Below are positions 6,522 through 13,403 of a DNA stretch of 13,403 bases, one piece after another. The translations under genes were made by a program, and so were the position numbers. Each line of letters starts with the position of its first letter. The first letter of the stretch is position 1. Below the pieces are notes generated by a model, which was not told where the DNA came from, searched no databases, and saw only the letters and a list, made by a program, of their open reading frames with translations. Source of the DNA: Oribacterium sp. UBA3737 (GTDB lineage: Bacteria; Bacillota_A; Clostridia; Lachnospirales; Lachnospiraceae); NCBI GenBank assembly GCA_002371295.1, contig DFGZ01000361.1, positions 5,072-18,474 on the forward strand, read 5' to 3'.

Positions 6522-8675
6522 ATGGAAGACATTCTTGCAGGATTAAATGAAGCTCAGACCGAAGCGGTAACATCCACAGAAGGCTTTGTCCGTGTGATAG
6601 CCGGAGCGGGCTCCGGGAAGACCCGGGCACTGACCCACAGATTTGCATATCTCGTAAATGAGCTGGGAGTTCTCCCCGGAAATATTTTGTGTGTCACCTT
6701 CACAAACAAGGCTGCCAATGAGATGCGCCAGCGTATCCACAAGCTGACCGGAGACAACGACACAGGATATATAAATACCTTCCATGGCTTCTGTGTGAAT
6801 ATCCTTCAGGAAGACAGCCATGCCATCAGCTATCCCAAGAGCTTTATGGTGCTGGACAACAGTGACATAGACGAGATGCTGAAGATCATATATGAGGAAA
6901 GGGGGCTGACACTCCGGGACAAGACCTTTGGTAACGCAAGGGATATGTTCGAGATGCGGAAGTGTATTTCCGAGCCCTCCTACTTCCTTGACATGATAAA
7001 TCTTCCCATAGATCAGCTTCATAAGAAATACATGGAAGCCACCGAGGTCAATGACATCCTTTTCTACGGTTATCTCTATCAGGAGAGGAAGACCTTTGCG
7101 GTGGACTACAACGACCTCATCATACTCAGTCTCTATATTTTTCAGGAACACCCTGATATAGCCCTCAAGTGGCAGAAGAGACTCGAGTACATCGAGATCG
7201 ACGAATTCCAGGATATAGACCCTCTTCAGTACCGCCTCATGGAGGTTCTGTGTGCCTACCACAAAAATCTTTTCATAGTGGGGGATCCGGACCAGACCAT
7301 CTACACCTGGAGAGGTGCCAATGTTAAATACCTCCTGGATTTTGACAAGCATTTTCCGGGTACAAAGACCATCATGATGCTCGATAACTATCGTTCCACA
7401 CCGGAGATCCTGAAGGTATGCAATTCCCTTATCAGCAAGAACAAACAGCGTGTATCCAAGGATCTCAGGCCGGTTCTTCCCAGTGGCGTTCCTGTTGTCT
7501 GCCATCTTGCGGATGACGCTGTGAAGGAAGCCACATGGATAGTTAAAAACATTGAGACCCTGCATCAGATGGGAGTGGAGTATAAGGACATCACCTGTCT
7601 TTACCGCGCTCACTACGTGACCAGAACCATAGAAGAAGTCTTCCTGAAGTCCAAGATCCCTTATACCATCTATTCAGGTGTGCAGTTCTTCGGACGCATG
7701 GAGATCAAGGACGCCCTTTGTTATCTCAGAATGGTGGTTTTCAAGGATGACCTGTCATTCCGGCGCATTGCCAATGTCCCCAAGCGGAACATCGGTGTCC
7801 GTCGCATGAAATTTCTGGAGGAATATACTCAGCAGAATGGCGGAACTCTCTACGATGCTCTGTTAAAAAACGTGGATGATGAGCTCTTCCGGGGAACCGG
7901 GGCACGACAGTTCATAGCCCTCATTGAAAAATATGCTTCTTCCTATAAGGAAAAAAACATTTCCGAGGTTCTCATTTCCATACTGAACGAGTCCGGTTAT
8001 GAGAAGTTGCTCCGAACCGAAGGATCTCAGGAACGCCTCGACAATCTGGCAGAATTAAAACAGTCTGTATTTGAATTTGAGACTAGCGCAGGTGAGGAGA
8101 CAGATCTGGAAAGCTATCTTAAGAGTGTTTCCATGTTCTCTAACATGGATATACGGGACACCAGCGACAGAGTCCGTCTCATGACGGTCCACACCGCAAA
8201 GGGTCTTGAATTCCCTTATGTTTTCCTTTGCAGTATGTCGGAGGGTATATTCCCCTCCAAGAAGACCAACACCCTGGAAGGGATGGAAGAAGAGCGCCGC
8301 CTTGCTTTTGTTGCCATGAGCCGCGCAGAAAAGGGCCTCTATATTTCAGAAGCCGCAGGCAGAAACTTTGACGGTTCTCCCAGATACCCTTCGAGATTCA
8401 TACTGGACATAGATCCCGGACTTCTCAGTTACACCGAAGCTCCCAAGGCCTCACTCCTTTCCGAGGCCAGAAGCTATATACAGCTGGTAGATTCTCATTT
8501 CCGTGTGACAACCCACTCTGATCTTTTCAGCATCGGAGACAGGATCAAACATAAAGCCTTCGGAGAGGGCAGCATAAAGGATATAGACATGGATAAAAAC
8601 GCCTATGTTATACAGTTTGATGATATGCCGACGGAAAGACAGATTTCCTTCAGGGTAAAACTGGAAAAACTGTAG
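6522..8675 (+). CDS. pcrA: PcrA/UvrD-type ATP-dependent 3'-5' DNA helicase
   Basis: A 717-residue SF1A helicase, close to the usual PcrA length (about 720-750). Motifs in order: Q motif LNEAQTEAV (8-16), Walker A GAGSGKT (28-34), motif Ia VTFTNKAANEM (58-68), NTFHGFC, Walker B DEFQD (227-231), motif III GDPDQTIYTWRGAN (254-267), motif IV NYRSTPEI, the 2B-domain segment FFGRMEIKDALCYLR, motif V VHTAKGLEF (from 556) and motif VI near 589-605 with RRLAFVAMSRA. The last 50 residues (FSIGDRIKHKAFGEGSI) match the Tudor-like PcrA/UvrD tail that docks on RNA polymerase. Relatives act in nucleotide-excision repair, removal of RecA filaments and replication-transcription conflict relief. ATG 6522 has AGGAAG ten bases upstream. 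The gene has its own promoter. A second UvrD paralogue elsewhere in the genome cannot be excluded. Confidence 0.88.
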   Translation: MEDILAGLNEAQTEAVTSTEGFVRVIAGAGSGKTRALTHRFAYLVNELGVLPGNILCVTFTNKAANEMRQRIHKLTGDNDTGYINTFHGFCVNILQEDSHAISYPKSFMVLDNSDIDEMLKIIYEERGLTLRDKTFGNARDMFEMRKCISEPSYFLDMINLPIDQLHKKYMEATEVNDILFYGYLYQERKTFAVDYNDLIILSLYIFQEHPDIALKWQKRLEYIEIDEFQDIDPLQYRLMEVLCAYHKNLFIVGDPDQTIYTWRGANVKYLLDFDKHFPGTKTIMMLDNYRSTPEILKVCNSLISKNKQRVSKDLRPVLPSGVPVVCHLADDAVKEATWIVKNIETLHQMGVEYKDITCLYRAHYVTRTIEEVFLKSKIPYTIYSGVQFFGRMEIKDALCYLRMVVFKDDLSFRRIANVPKRNIGVRRMKFLEEYTQQNGGTLYDALLKNVDDELFRGTGARQFIALIEKYASSYKEKNISEVLISILNESGYEKLLRTEGSQERLDNLAELKQSVFEFETSAGEETDLESYLKSVSMFSNMDIRDTSDRVRLMTVHTAKGLEFPYVFLCSMSEGIFPSKKTNTLEGMEEERRLAFVAMSRAEKGLYISEAAGRNFDGSPRYPSRFILDIDPGLLSYTEAPKASLLSEARSYIQLVDSHFRVTTHSDLFSIGDRIKHKAFGEGSIKDIDMDKNAYVIQFDDMPTERQISFRVKLEKL

Positions 8676-9074
8676 ATCATCCTTATTGATGGTGTTAGTT
8701 TCGAAAATCTGTATCGTATTTCTTTTTGTTATGCGCTGACGGGAGCATAGACCTGTTAGAATTCTCCTTCCCTCAACTTACACAGTCACCTATCGTCATC
8801 GGTTACAGGATACCGAAAGGAGACTGATGTTTATGTGTCATTTGCATTTCATGTTTTTTAATTGTTTTGATTTAAAAACGGTCCACAACTTAAATGTTGT
8901 GGATTTTTTTGCATTTTTATTAAAAAGCTGAAGAAAAATTTAAATATCAATCGCAATATCGCAAAATAAATTTAAGACATAATGCTTTCTTTAATACCTG
9001 ATACTGTAGGATGATTTCATTGGGGTAAAGCAATTTACAGTGTTTGATTATTATTAAAAATGAGGGAAGTAGTA
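8676..9074. other. 399-bp gap between pcrA and the surface-protein gene
   Basis: No convincing protein gene. The first half has possible RNA structure: TATGC (8730-8734) with GCATA (8745-8749), and an outer stem CAGTCACC with GGAGACTG (about 8782-8826) around TCGGT/ACCGA. It ends in an intrinsic terminator. The second half is very AT-rich, with a direct repeat ATCGCAA (8950-8956 and 8958-8964) that could be an operator for the downstream gene. I found no strong -35/-10 pair for the surface-protein gene. A 34-codon frame at 8827-8931 follows an AAAGGAG site but reads through the terminator hairpin, so I do not call it a gene. Confidence 0.45.
8882..8910 (+). terminator. Intrinsic terminator upstream of the surface-protein gene
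   Basis: TCCACAAC (8882-8889) pairs perfectly with GTTGTGGA (8896-8903) around a TTAAAT loop, followed by seven T (8904-8910). It lies 206 bases after the pcrA stop, so it may end the pcrA transcript with a long tail or end a separate small RNA from this gap. Confidence 0.88.
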
Positions 9075-12000
9075 ATGAAGAAGAACAAACTTGAGAAGCA
9101 GATCGTGACAGCTTTGGCAATCGGTATTTCCGCAAGCATGGCTCTTCAGCCTATAACAGCATTAGCTGAAGAAAAGGCTGATGTTTCATCTGATGCAAAG
9201 GCTTCTACTGAGACAACTGATACATCTAATCATGAAACAAGCACTTCTGACGTAGAGAAGGCAGAAGATGACTTTAAGGATAGCGTAGATAAAGCAGAGT
9301 CAAGTGTTAAATCAGAGGGAGACGCTATCGATAAGGCAGAGAAGAACGATAGTGTAAGCACAAAGGATGATGCTGCAGATAACGAAGCTACAAAGGGCGA
9401 CTCAGATTCAGACAACAACAGCTCTGATAGCAATGCAGTTTCCGGCGACAGCACAGTTAAGGACAGCTCTGATTCAGAATCTAACTCAGCACCGGCTGAA
9501 GAGGCAGCTTCTAACTCCGATACTGAAAACAATTCAGGTTCAGGAGACAGTTCTGAGTCTGCAAATGGAAAAACATCTGATAATAAGGAAGTTAATGCCG
9601 GCGAAGAGACAGAAGAAATGAACTCATCTGTTGTAGGCGAAACTGCAAACAAAGAGATTAAAGATACTTTTGATGAATTATCGAAGACCATCAACAAAGT
9701 AAAAATAGAAGATGAAAAGGCTCTTAGCAGTGATATTTCAGATATAGTTACAGATGAAAAGACAGTGGAAGAGGCAAAGGACACTCTTGAGAAGGTTTCT
9801 GATGATATCCAGAATGTTGCAGATAACACTTCAAAAACTATTAATGCTGTAAACAAAACTATCGATGCTGCAAACGAGGCTGTGGCTGCCGCTTCCGGTT
9901 CACAGGGAACAGCTTCTGACGTAGAGAAGGCTAATGCTGCAGTTGATGCTGCAGAAGAGACTGTAGAAGAAGCAAAGAAGGATCTTGCAATCGCTGAGAA
10001 TCAGTATTCAAACCTTAAAAATCAGTATAACGAGGCTCTTTCAGACCTTGAAGCAGCCCAGAAGAACTATGATGAGGCAATAACCAAAGCCGGTTCAGAT
10101 GCAGAAGCTGCAAAGGAGAACCTTGAGGCAGCAGAGGCACTTGCTGCTGACCTCGCAAACCAGACTGCAAAGGCTTTAGAAACAATTGAGCAGAAAAAGA
10201 ACGCGGTTCAAGAAGCCTTAATTTACCAGATTAATACTGATGCAAGCGATGCTGAAACGAAAAAGTCCGATGCAGAAAAGATAGCAAAATCTTCCGAGAA
10301 AGATGCGGAAAATAAGATGGCTGATTATACTCAGGCAAAAAAGGCTATCGATGTATATAATTCTGCAAATCAGAATGCAGAGGATGCTAAGAAGGCTCTT
10401 GATCAAGCAAATGATGCGATCTCTGATTATAATTCTGCAAACCAAAATGCAAAGAATGCTAAGAAGGCTCTTGATCAGGCAAACGGTGCCATTTCTGATT
10501 ATAATTCTGCTATGACAAAGGCTGATAAACTAAATTCTGATTATAGCAAAGCACTAAGAGCCGCTGAAGAGGCTACTAAAACCTCAGATGGTCTATTTCT
10601 GGAGGCTGATAGAACTTCTAAATACGCAGAATCTTTGAAAGAGGCTGCGGATACAGCACAAAAGAATATTGAATCTTTGGAAAAAGAGAGTAAAGAGGCT
10701 ACTGAAAAAGCCGAGTCTTTAAAAGAGGCTGCGGACAAGGCTTCTGCTAATGTTGATGCTTTAGAAAAAGAGGCTAAAGAGGCTACTGAAAAAGCCGAGT
10801 CTTTAAAAGAGGCTGCGGATAAGGCTTCTGCTAATATTGATTCTTTGAAAGCCAATGCTGAAACGGCTGAAAATACTGTCATAGAATTATTTTCCAAATT
10901 AGAAGAAGCTAAGGGTAAAGAGTTTGATGCTATAACGGATTATAACAATGCTAACGATACTCTTAAAACTCTTACCGACAACCCAATATCCTATCCTAAT
11001 ATCAAGAACGATAGAATTTTGGGAATCATGACAACAGAAAGCACGGAATATAATCTTAACGAAATTGCATTACCAATTCTAAAAAAACACTTTACGGAAT
11101 TAGGTGCAAAGGATGTATATTTTGAGTCTTCTAATTTTTTTGTTTACCATTATTTTGATGTTTATATTGATGGAAAAAGAGAAAGATTTGACTTTGATGT
11201 ATTTCCTGACAAAAATGAATTGGTAGTTTTTTATAAAGATTCCAAAAAAAGAGTTACTACAAGAAAAACGGAAATCAATAATTATAATGATAGCATTAAG
11301 TCTGCTAAAGATCTTGTTGATGAATTGGCACAAAAAAAGACTGAAGCTGAGACAGCAAAATCCGATGCAAACAAAGCATATGATAATGCTGTATATGATG
11401 CCAATAATAAGAATTCTGATTATACTCAGGCTAAAAAAGATATCGATGATTATGAATCTGCTAATAAAAAGGCCGTGCAACTGAACTCCGATTACACTCA
11501 GGCTAGACAGGCTATCCATGATTATCAATCTGCCAAGAAAAAAGCCGAACGACTGAATTCTGATTATAAAAAAGCTGAACAGGCCATCAAAGATTATACC
11601 GCTGCTCAGGAGGAAGCTGATGAAAAGAATGGTGCTTATACAGCTGCTCTTGGCATCTCAGAAGACGCAAATAAACAAGCCACCAGTCTTTTTGAGGAGG
11701 CAGATAAAGCTGTTAAAGCGGCTGATTCTTTGAAAGCGGCGGCTGAAACTGCACAAAAGAATATTGGCTCTTTAGAAAAACAGGCTAAAGAAGCTGCTGA
11801 CAAGGCCGATTCTTTAAAAAAGGCTGCTGAAGATGCACAAAAGAATATTGGCTCTTTAGAAAAGCAGGCTAAAGAAGCTGCTGACAAGGCCGATTCTTTA
11901 AAAAAGGCTGCTGAAGATGCACAGAAGAATATTGGCTCTTTGGAGAAACAGGCTAAAGAAGCTGCTGATAATGCCGATAAAATGAATGAGTTAGCTAAAG

Positions 12001-13004
12001 CAGCCTCTGATGCAAATGACATTGCTCAAGATAATCTCAAAAACATAAATGCCATTTTAGAAAAAGCCGGCAATGCTTATTCCGACGCCCTCAATGCCTA
12101 CACGAAACTTCAAAACGCTGCTCAGAAGGCTGCGGAAGATGTAGTTTCTGCTCATCTTAAGGTTACTGAACTTGAAAAGAAGATCCAACAGCTCAATACT
12201 TTAAATGAAATAAATAAGGCTGACTATGTTGATAAACTGGATGACTTAAATAAAAAACTTGAAGATGCCAAGAAAGACCTTGTAAGTGCAAAGGTGGTTC
12301 TTGATGAGGCTGAAACCACACTTGATAAAGCAAAGACAAGCCTTGATGAAAAGCAGAAAGCACTTGATGAAGCAGCTGCTGAGGCCGCTTCAGGATCTAA
12401 CGGTTCAGGTTCATCAACAAGTGGTTCAGGTTCATCAGCTTCCGGCTCTTCAGCAAGTGGCTCATCATCCGGAAGTTCCGGATACTCAGGAAGCTCACGT
12501 TACGCAGCTAGCAGCTCATCTGCATCAGACAGTATAACTGACACAGCTTCGGCTACAGCGGCTGAGGGAGAAAGAGCAGTTCTTGGTGCTTCAAGAATCG
12601 AAGACCTTAACAGTTCAGCACAGACAACTGCAAACACCACTACAAGTACATCTTCAAGCAAGAAGACAGCTAATAAAAACAAGCAGGCTGCTGAAACTAC
12701 AAAGACAAAGTCAGCTTCTGTAAATAATGCAGAATCATCTTCATCAGTAAAGAGATCTGTAGAATCATCAAATACAGAAAACAACGACGATAAGTCTGTT
12801 CTTGGCGCAACAAGAATAACAACAGATGGTGCATCAACTACAAATAATGAGGCAGATGTACTTCCTGAGTTATCATCAGTAGCTCAGAACAAGCCTTTCA
12901 AGATGGGCTGGTTAATATTTGCTTCTGCAGCAATCGCAGGTATATCGGTAGAAGAGTACATAAGAAGAAAGGCTGCAAGGGCTAAGGCAAAAAACAATAG
13001 ATAA
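9075..13004 (+). CDS. Large secreted coiled-coil repeat surface protein with an inserted globular domain and C-terminal membrane anchor
   Basis: A 1309-residue protein of unknown function. ATG 9075 is chosen because GAGGGAAG (9062-9069) sits at the right distance and the product begins with a signal peptide: basic n-region KKNKLEK, hydrophobic core about 10-24, ALA cleavage near 31. An ATG at 9060 would place the ribosome site inside the gene. Residues 32-190 are Ser/Asp/Glu-rich and disordered. Ala/Lys/Glu coiled coil fills about 190-1100, with 24-residue repeats (about 428-475 and 781-852) and 28-residue repeats (about 540-595 and 893-970). A non-repetitive, aromatic, probably alpha/beta domain interrupts the rod at about 635-735. 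A Gly/Ser linker follows (about 1106-1150), then VLGASRI (1169) and VLGATRI (1242). The tail is a hydrophobic segment from about 1277 and basic residues (RRKAARAKAK). No LPXTG; I found no cysteine. Probably a cell-surface stalk or adhesin, by inference. Confidence 0.8.
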   Translation: MKKNKLEKQIVTALAIGISASMALQPITALAEEKADVSSDAKASTETTDTSNHETSTSDVEKAEDDFKDSVDKAESSVKSEGDAIDKAEKNDSVSTKDDAADNEATKGDSDSDNNSSDSNAVSGDSTVKDSSDSESNSAPAEEAASNSDTENNSGSGDSSESANGKTSDNKEVNAGEETEEMNSSVVGETANKEIKDTFDELSKTINKVKIEDEKALSSDISDIVTDEKTVEEAKDTLEKVSDDIQNVADNTSKTINAVNKTIDAANEAVAAASGSQGTASDVEKANAAVDAAEETVEEAKKDLAIAENQYSNLKNQYNEALSDLEAAQKNYDEAITKAGSDAEAAKENLEAAEALAADLANQTAKALETIEQKKNAVQEALIYQINTDASDAETKKSDAEKIAKSSEKDAENKMADYTQAKKAIDVYNSANQNAEDAKKALDQANDAISDYNSANQNAKNAKKALDQANGAISDYNSAMTKADKLNSDYSKALRAAEEATKTSDGLFLEADRTSKYAESLKEAADTAQKNIESLEKESKEATEKAESLKEAADKASANVDALEKEAKEATEKAESLKEAADKASANIDSLKANAETAENTVIELFSKLEEAKGKEFDAITDYNNANDTLKTLTDNPISYPNIKNDRILGIMTTESTEYNLNEIALPILKKHFTELGAKDVYFESSNFFVYHYFDVYIDGKRERFDFDVFPDKNELVVFYKDSKKRVTTRKTEINNYNDSIKSAKDLVDELAQKKTEAETAKSDANKAYDNAVYDANNKNSDYTQAKKDIDDYESANKKAVQLNSDYTQARQAIHDYQSAKKKAERLNSDYKKAEQAIKDYTAAQEEADEKNGAYTAALGISEDANKQATSLFEEADKAVKAADSLKAAAETAQKNIGSLEKQAKEAADKADSLKKAAEDAQKNIGSLEKQAKEAADKADSLKKAAEDAQKNIGSLEKQAKEAADNADKMNELAKAASDANDIAQDNLKNINAILEKAGNAYSDALNAYTKLQNAAQKAAEDVVSAHLKVTELEKKIQQLNTLNEINKADYVDKLDDLNKKLEDAKKDLVSAKVVLDEAETTLDKAKTSLDEKQKALDEAAAEAASGSNGSGSSTSGSGSSASGSSASGSSSGSSGYSGSSRYAASSSSASDSITDTASATAAEGERAVLGASRIEDLNSSAQTTANTTTSTSSSKKTANKNKQAAETTKTKSASVNNAESSSSVKRSVESSNTENNDDKSVLGATRITTDGASTTNNEADVLPELSSVAQNKPFKMGWLIFASAAIAGISVEEYIRRKAARAKAKNNR
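10356..10499 (+). repeat. Two tandem 72-bp (24-codon) repeats in the surface-protein gene
   Basis: Copies at 10356-10427 and 10428-10499 encode 24-residue units that begin YNSANQNA, continue KKALDQAN and end AISD. A third, diverged start follows at 10500. They form part of the first coiled-coil arm. Confidence 0.9.
10692..10859 (+). repeat. Two tandem 84-bp (28-codon) repeats in the first arm
   Basis: Copies at 10692-10775 and 10776-10859 encode KEATEKAESLKEAADKASAN followed by a variable eight-residue end. A 28-residue period equals four heptads, as expected of a coiled coil. A diverged unit with AQKNIESLEKE precedes them and links them to the second-arm repeats. Confidence 0.9.
10980..11277 (+). 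other. AT-rich segment encoding the globular insert of the surface protein
   Basis: This stretch encodes about 100 residues without heptads and rich in Phe, Tyr, Val and Ile (for example FFVYHYFDVYIDGKRERF). It interrupts the Ala/Lys/Glu rod. Predicted strands YFDVYIDG, RFDFDVF and ELVVFY suggest a small alpha/beta or beta-sheet fold. I do not recognise the domain. Its DNA is visibly richer in A/T than the flanks, with long A and T runs. It may be the functional head of the protein. Confidence 0.6.
11415..11630 (+). repeat. Three tandem 72-bp (24-codon) repeats in the second arm
   Basis: Units at 11415-11486, 11487-11558 and 11559-11630 encode 24-residue modules of the pattern SDY-xx-A-xx-x-I-x-DY-x-(S/A)-A, ending in (L/K)N. 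They resemble the 24-residue units of the first arm, with DYTQAKK shared at 10323 and 11418. Here the copies have diverged at DNA level. Confidence 0.85.
11751..11986 (+). repeat. Nearly identical tandem 84-bp repeats (2.8 copies) in the second arm
   Basis: Copies at 11751-11834 and 11835-11918 differ at one base by eye; a third from 11919 stays close for about 60 bases, then decays. Each encodes a 28-residue unit containing AQKNIGSLEKQAKEAADKAD and SLKKAAED. Partial matching sequence also precedes copy 1 (11718-11750). Such identity implies recent duplication or gene conversion, and the copy number may vary between strains. Confidence 0.92.
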
Positions 13005-13055
13005 ACAAATTTTTAATTACCAAACCTCACCAATAATCAAACACTTCTTCATAAA

Positions 13056-13092
13056 AGAGGGCTATCGCACTAAAGCGACAGCCCTCTCTTTT
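13056..13092. terminator. Bidirectional intrinsic terminator between two convergent surface-protein genes
   Basis: AGAGGGCT (13056-13063) pairs with AGCCCTCT (13080-13087); after one A/C mismatch TCGC (13065-13068) pairs with GCGA (13075-13078) around an ACTAAA loop. TTTT follows at 13089-13092. On the minus strand the hairpin is followed by TTTTAT, so it can serve both convergent genes. Confidence 0.9.
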
Positions 13093-13135
13093 ACGTTTTA
13101 AGAACAGTTATCAAAGGTGATGTATCATTATCGTA

Positions 13136-13403
13136 TTAAGATGCAGAAGACTGGTCCTGAGGCGCCTGAGCTGCAGTTATGGCTGTAGCATTAACACCAT
13201 CTGCGGAAGTGATTTCAACCATATCACCTACAGAGAAACTGCTCGTAAGAGAGCTGTCTACTGTGAAAGTTATGGTTGTTGCAGTATGCTGACCACCCTT
13301 ACCATTTCCGCCGGCTGGAGGAGTCTCAGTCTCACCTGATGCATTTGTAGGAAGCTCTGGTGGTGTCTCGGTCTCGCCAGAAGCATTGGTAGGAAGCTCT
13401 GGT
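13136..13403 (-). CDS. C-terminal part of a secreted-type Pro/Thr/Glu repeat protein, cut by the right edge
   Basis: On the minus strand an open frame runs from the window edge to a TAA stop (13136-13138), giving 88 visible residues; no start is visible because the gene continues to the right. It begins with two tandem copies of the 14-residue unit PELPTNASGETETP, then PAGGNGKGGQ. A short domain of about 40 residues follows, with alternating strands TITFTVDSS and FSVGDMVEITSADG. It ends in a Gln/Ser/Ala tail. The FTV-D-S...VGD-V-E-I pattern recalls small beta-barrel DUF5666-like domains of secreted proteins, but that is only resemblance. There is no C-terminal membrane segment or LPXTG. It converges on the coiled-coil surface-protein gene and shares its terminator. 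The coding call rests on the synonymous-only repeat differences and absence of stops. Confidence 0.75.
   Translation of the reverse strand, partial: PELPTNASGETETPPELPTNASGETETPPAGGNGKGGQHTATTITFTVDSSLTSSFSVGDMVEITSADGVNATAITAAQAPQDQSSAS
13319..13402 (-). repeat. Two tandem 42-bp repeats with synonymous-only differences
   Basis: Copies at 13361-13402 and 13319-13360 encode the same 14 residues. I count seven base differences, all at third codon positions and all silent. More copies may lie beyond the edge. Confidence 0.9.

Noticed and set aside
6543..7613. 356-codon open frame on the minus strand
   Set aside because: It lies entirely inside pcrA, whose helicase motifs are intact on the plus strand; the product has no recognisable domain.
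8827..8931. 34-codon frame after an AAAGGAG site
   Set aside because: It reads through a perfect intrinsic terminator and the spacing to the ATG is short; kept only as part of a finding.
9230..9856. 208-codon minus-strand frame with Ser/Leu-rich product
   Set aside because: It is the complement of the Ser/Asp/Glu-rich start of the surface-protein gene; such low-complexity codon patterns leave the opposite strand open.
10356..11986. Tandem repeats as a CRISPR array
   Set aside because: The repeats are in-frame, adjacent, without unique spacers, and encode coiled-coil units.
12846..13004. LPELS near the surface-protein C-terminus as a sortase signal
   Set aside because: It does not match LPXTG and is separated from the hydrophobic segment by about ten residues; a plain membrane anchor explains the tail better.

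Overview
The window looks like chromosomal DNA from a low-to-mid GC Firmicute, most likely a Lachnospiraceae member (Butyrivibrio/Roseburia-like). This is inferred from protein style, strong AGGAGG-type ribosome sites, TTG starts, extended -10 promoters and an SseB/Cof/HelD/PcrA gene set; no marker gene fixes the genus. I see no rRNA, tRNA, transposase, integrase, CRISPR array or phage gene.

Left part (1-2129): the 3' end of an SseB-family gene runs in from the left edge and ends at a strong hairpin terminator. It converges on a minus-strand Cof-type HAD phosphatase. A 238-bp divergent region (2130-2367) carries candidate promoters in both directions and two palindromes that overlap the promoters facing the sigma gene.

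Middle (2368-8675): a short sigma-70-family factor (TTG start), a COG0523/CobW-like P-loop GTPase (probable TTG start at 3250) and the RNA polymerase recycling helicase HelD lie head to tail and look like one operon. A 249-bp gap filled with GC-rich hairpins follows. A PcrA/UvrD-type helicase then starts from its own good promoter. Sigma factor, HelD and the PcrA C-terminal domain all act on RNA polymerase in characterised relatives, so this stretch has a transcription/genome-maintenance theme.

Right part (8676-13403): a 399-bp AT-rich gap with an intrinsic terminator precedes a 1309-residue secreted, membrane-anchored coiled-coil protein. Its rod is made of 24- and 28-residue repeats, with the same module order present twice on either side of a small, very AT-rich globular insert. 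Its tail has a Gly/Ser linker, two VLGA[S/T]RI motifs and a C-terminal membrane anchor without LPXTG. A likely bidirectional terminator separates it from the C-terminal end of a second, minus-strand secreted-type protein cut by the right edge, which contains a 14-residue Pro/Thr/Glu repeat whose two copies differ only by synonymous changes.

The most unusual item is the repeat-built surface protein with its inserted head domain. Next are the GTPase that lacks the family's cysteine metal motif and the hairpin cluster between helD and pcrA.
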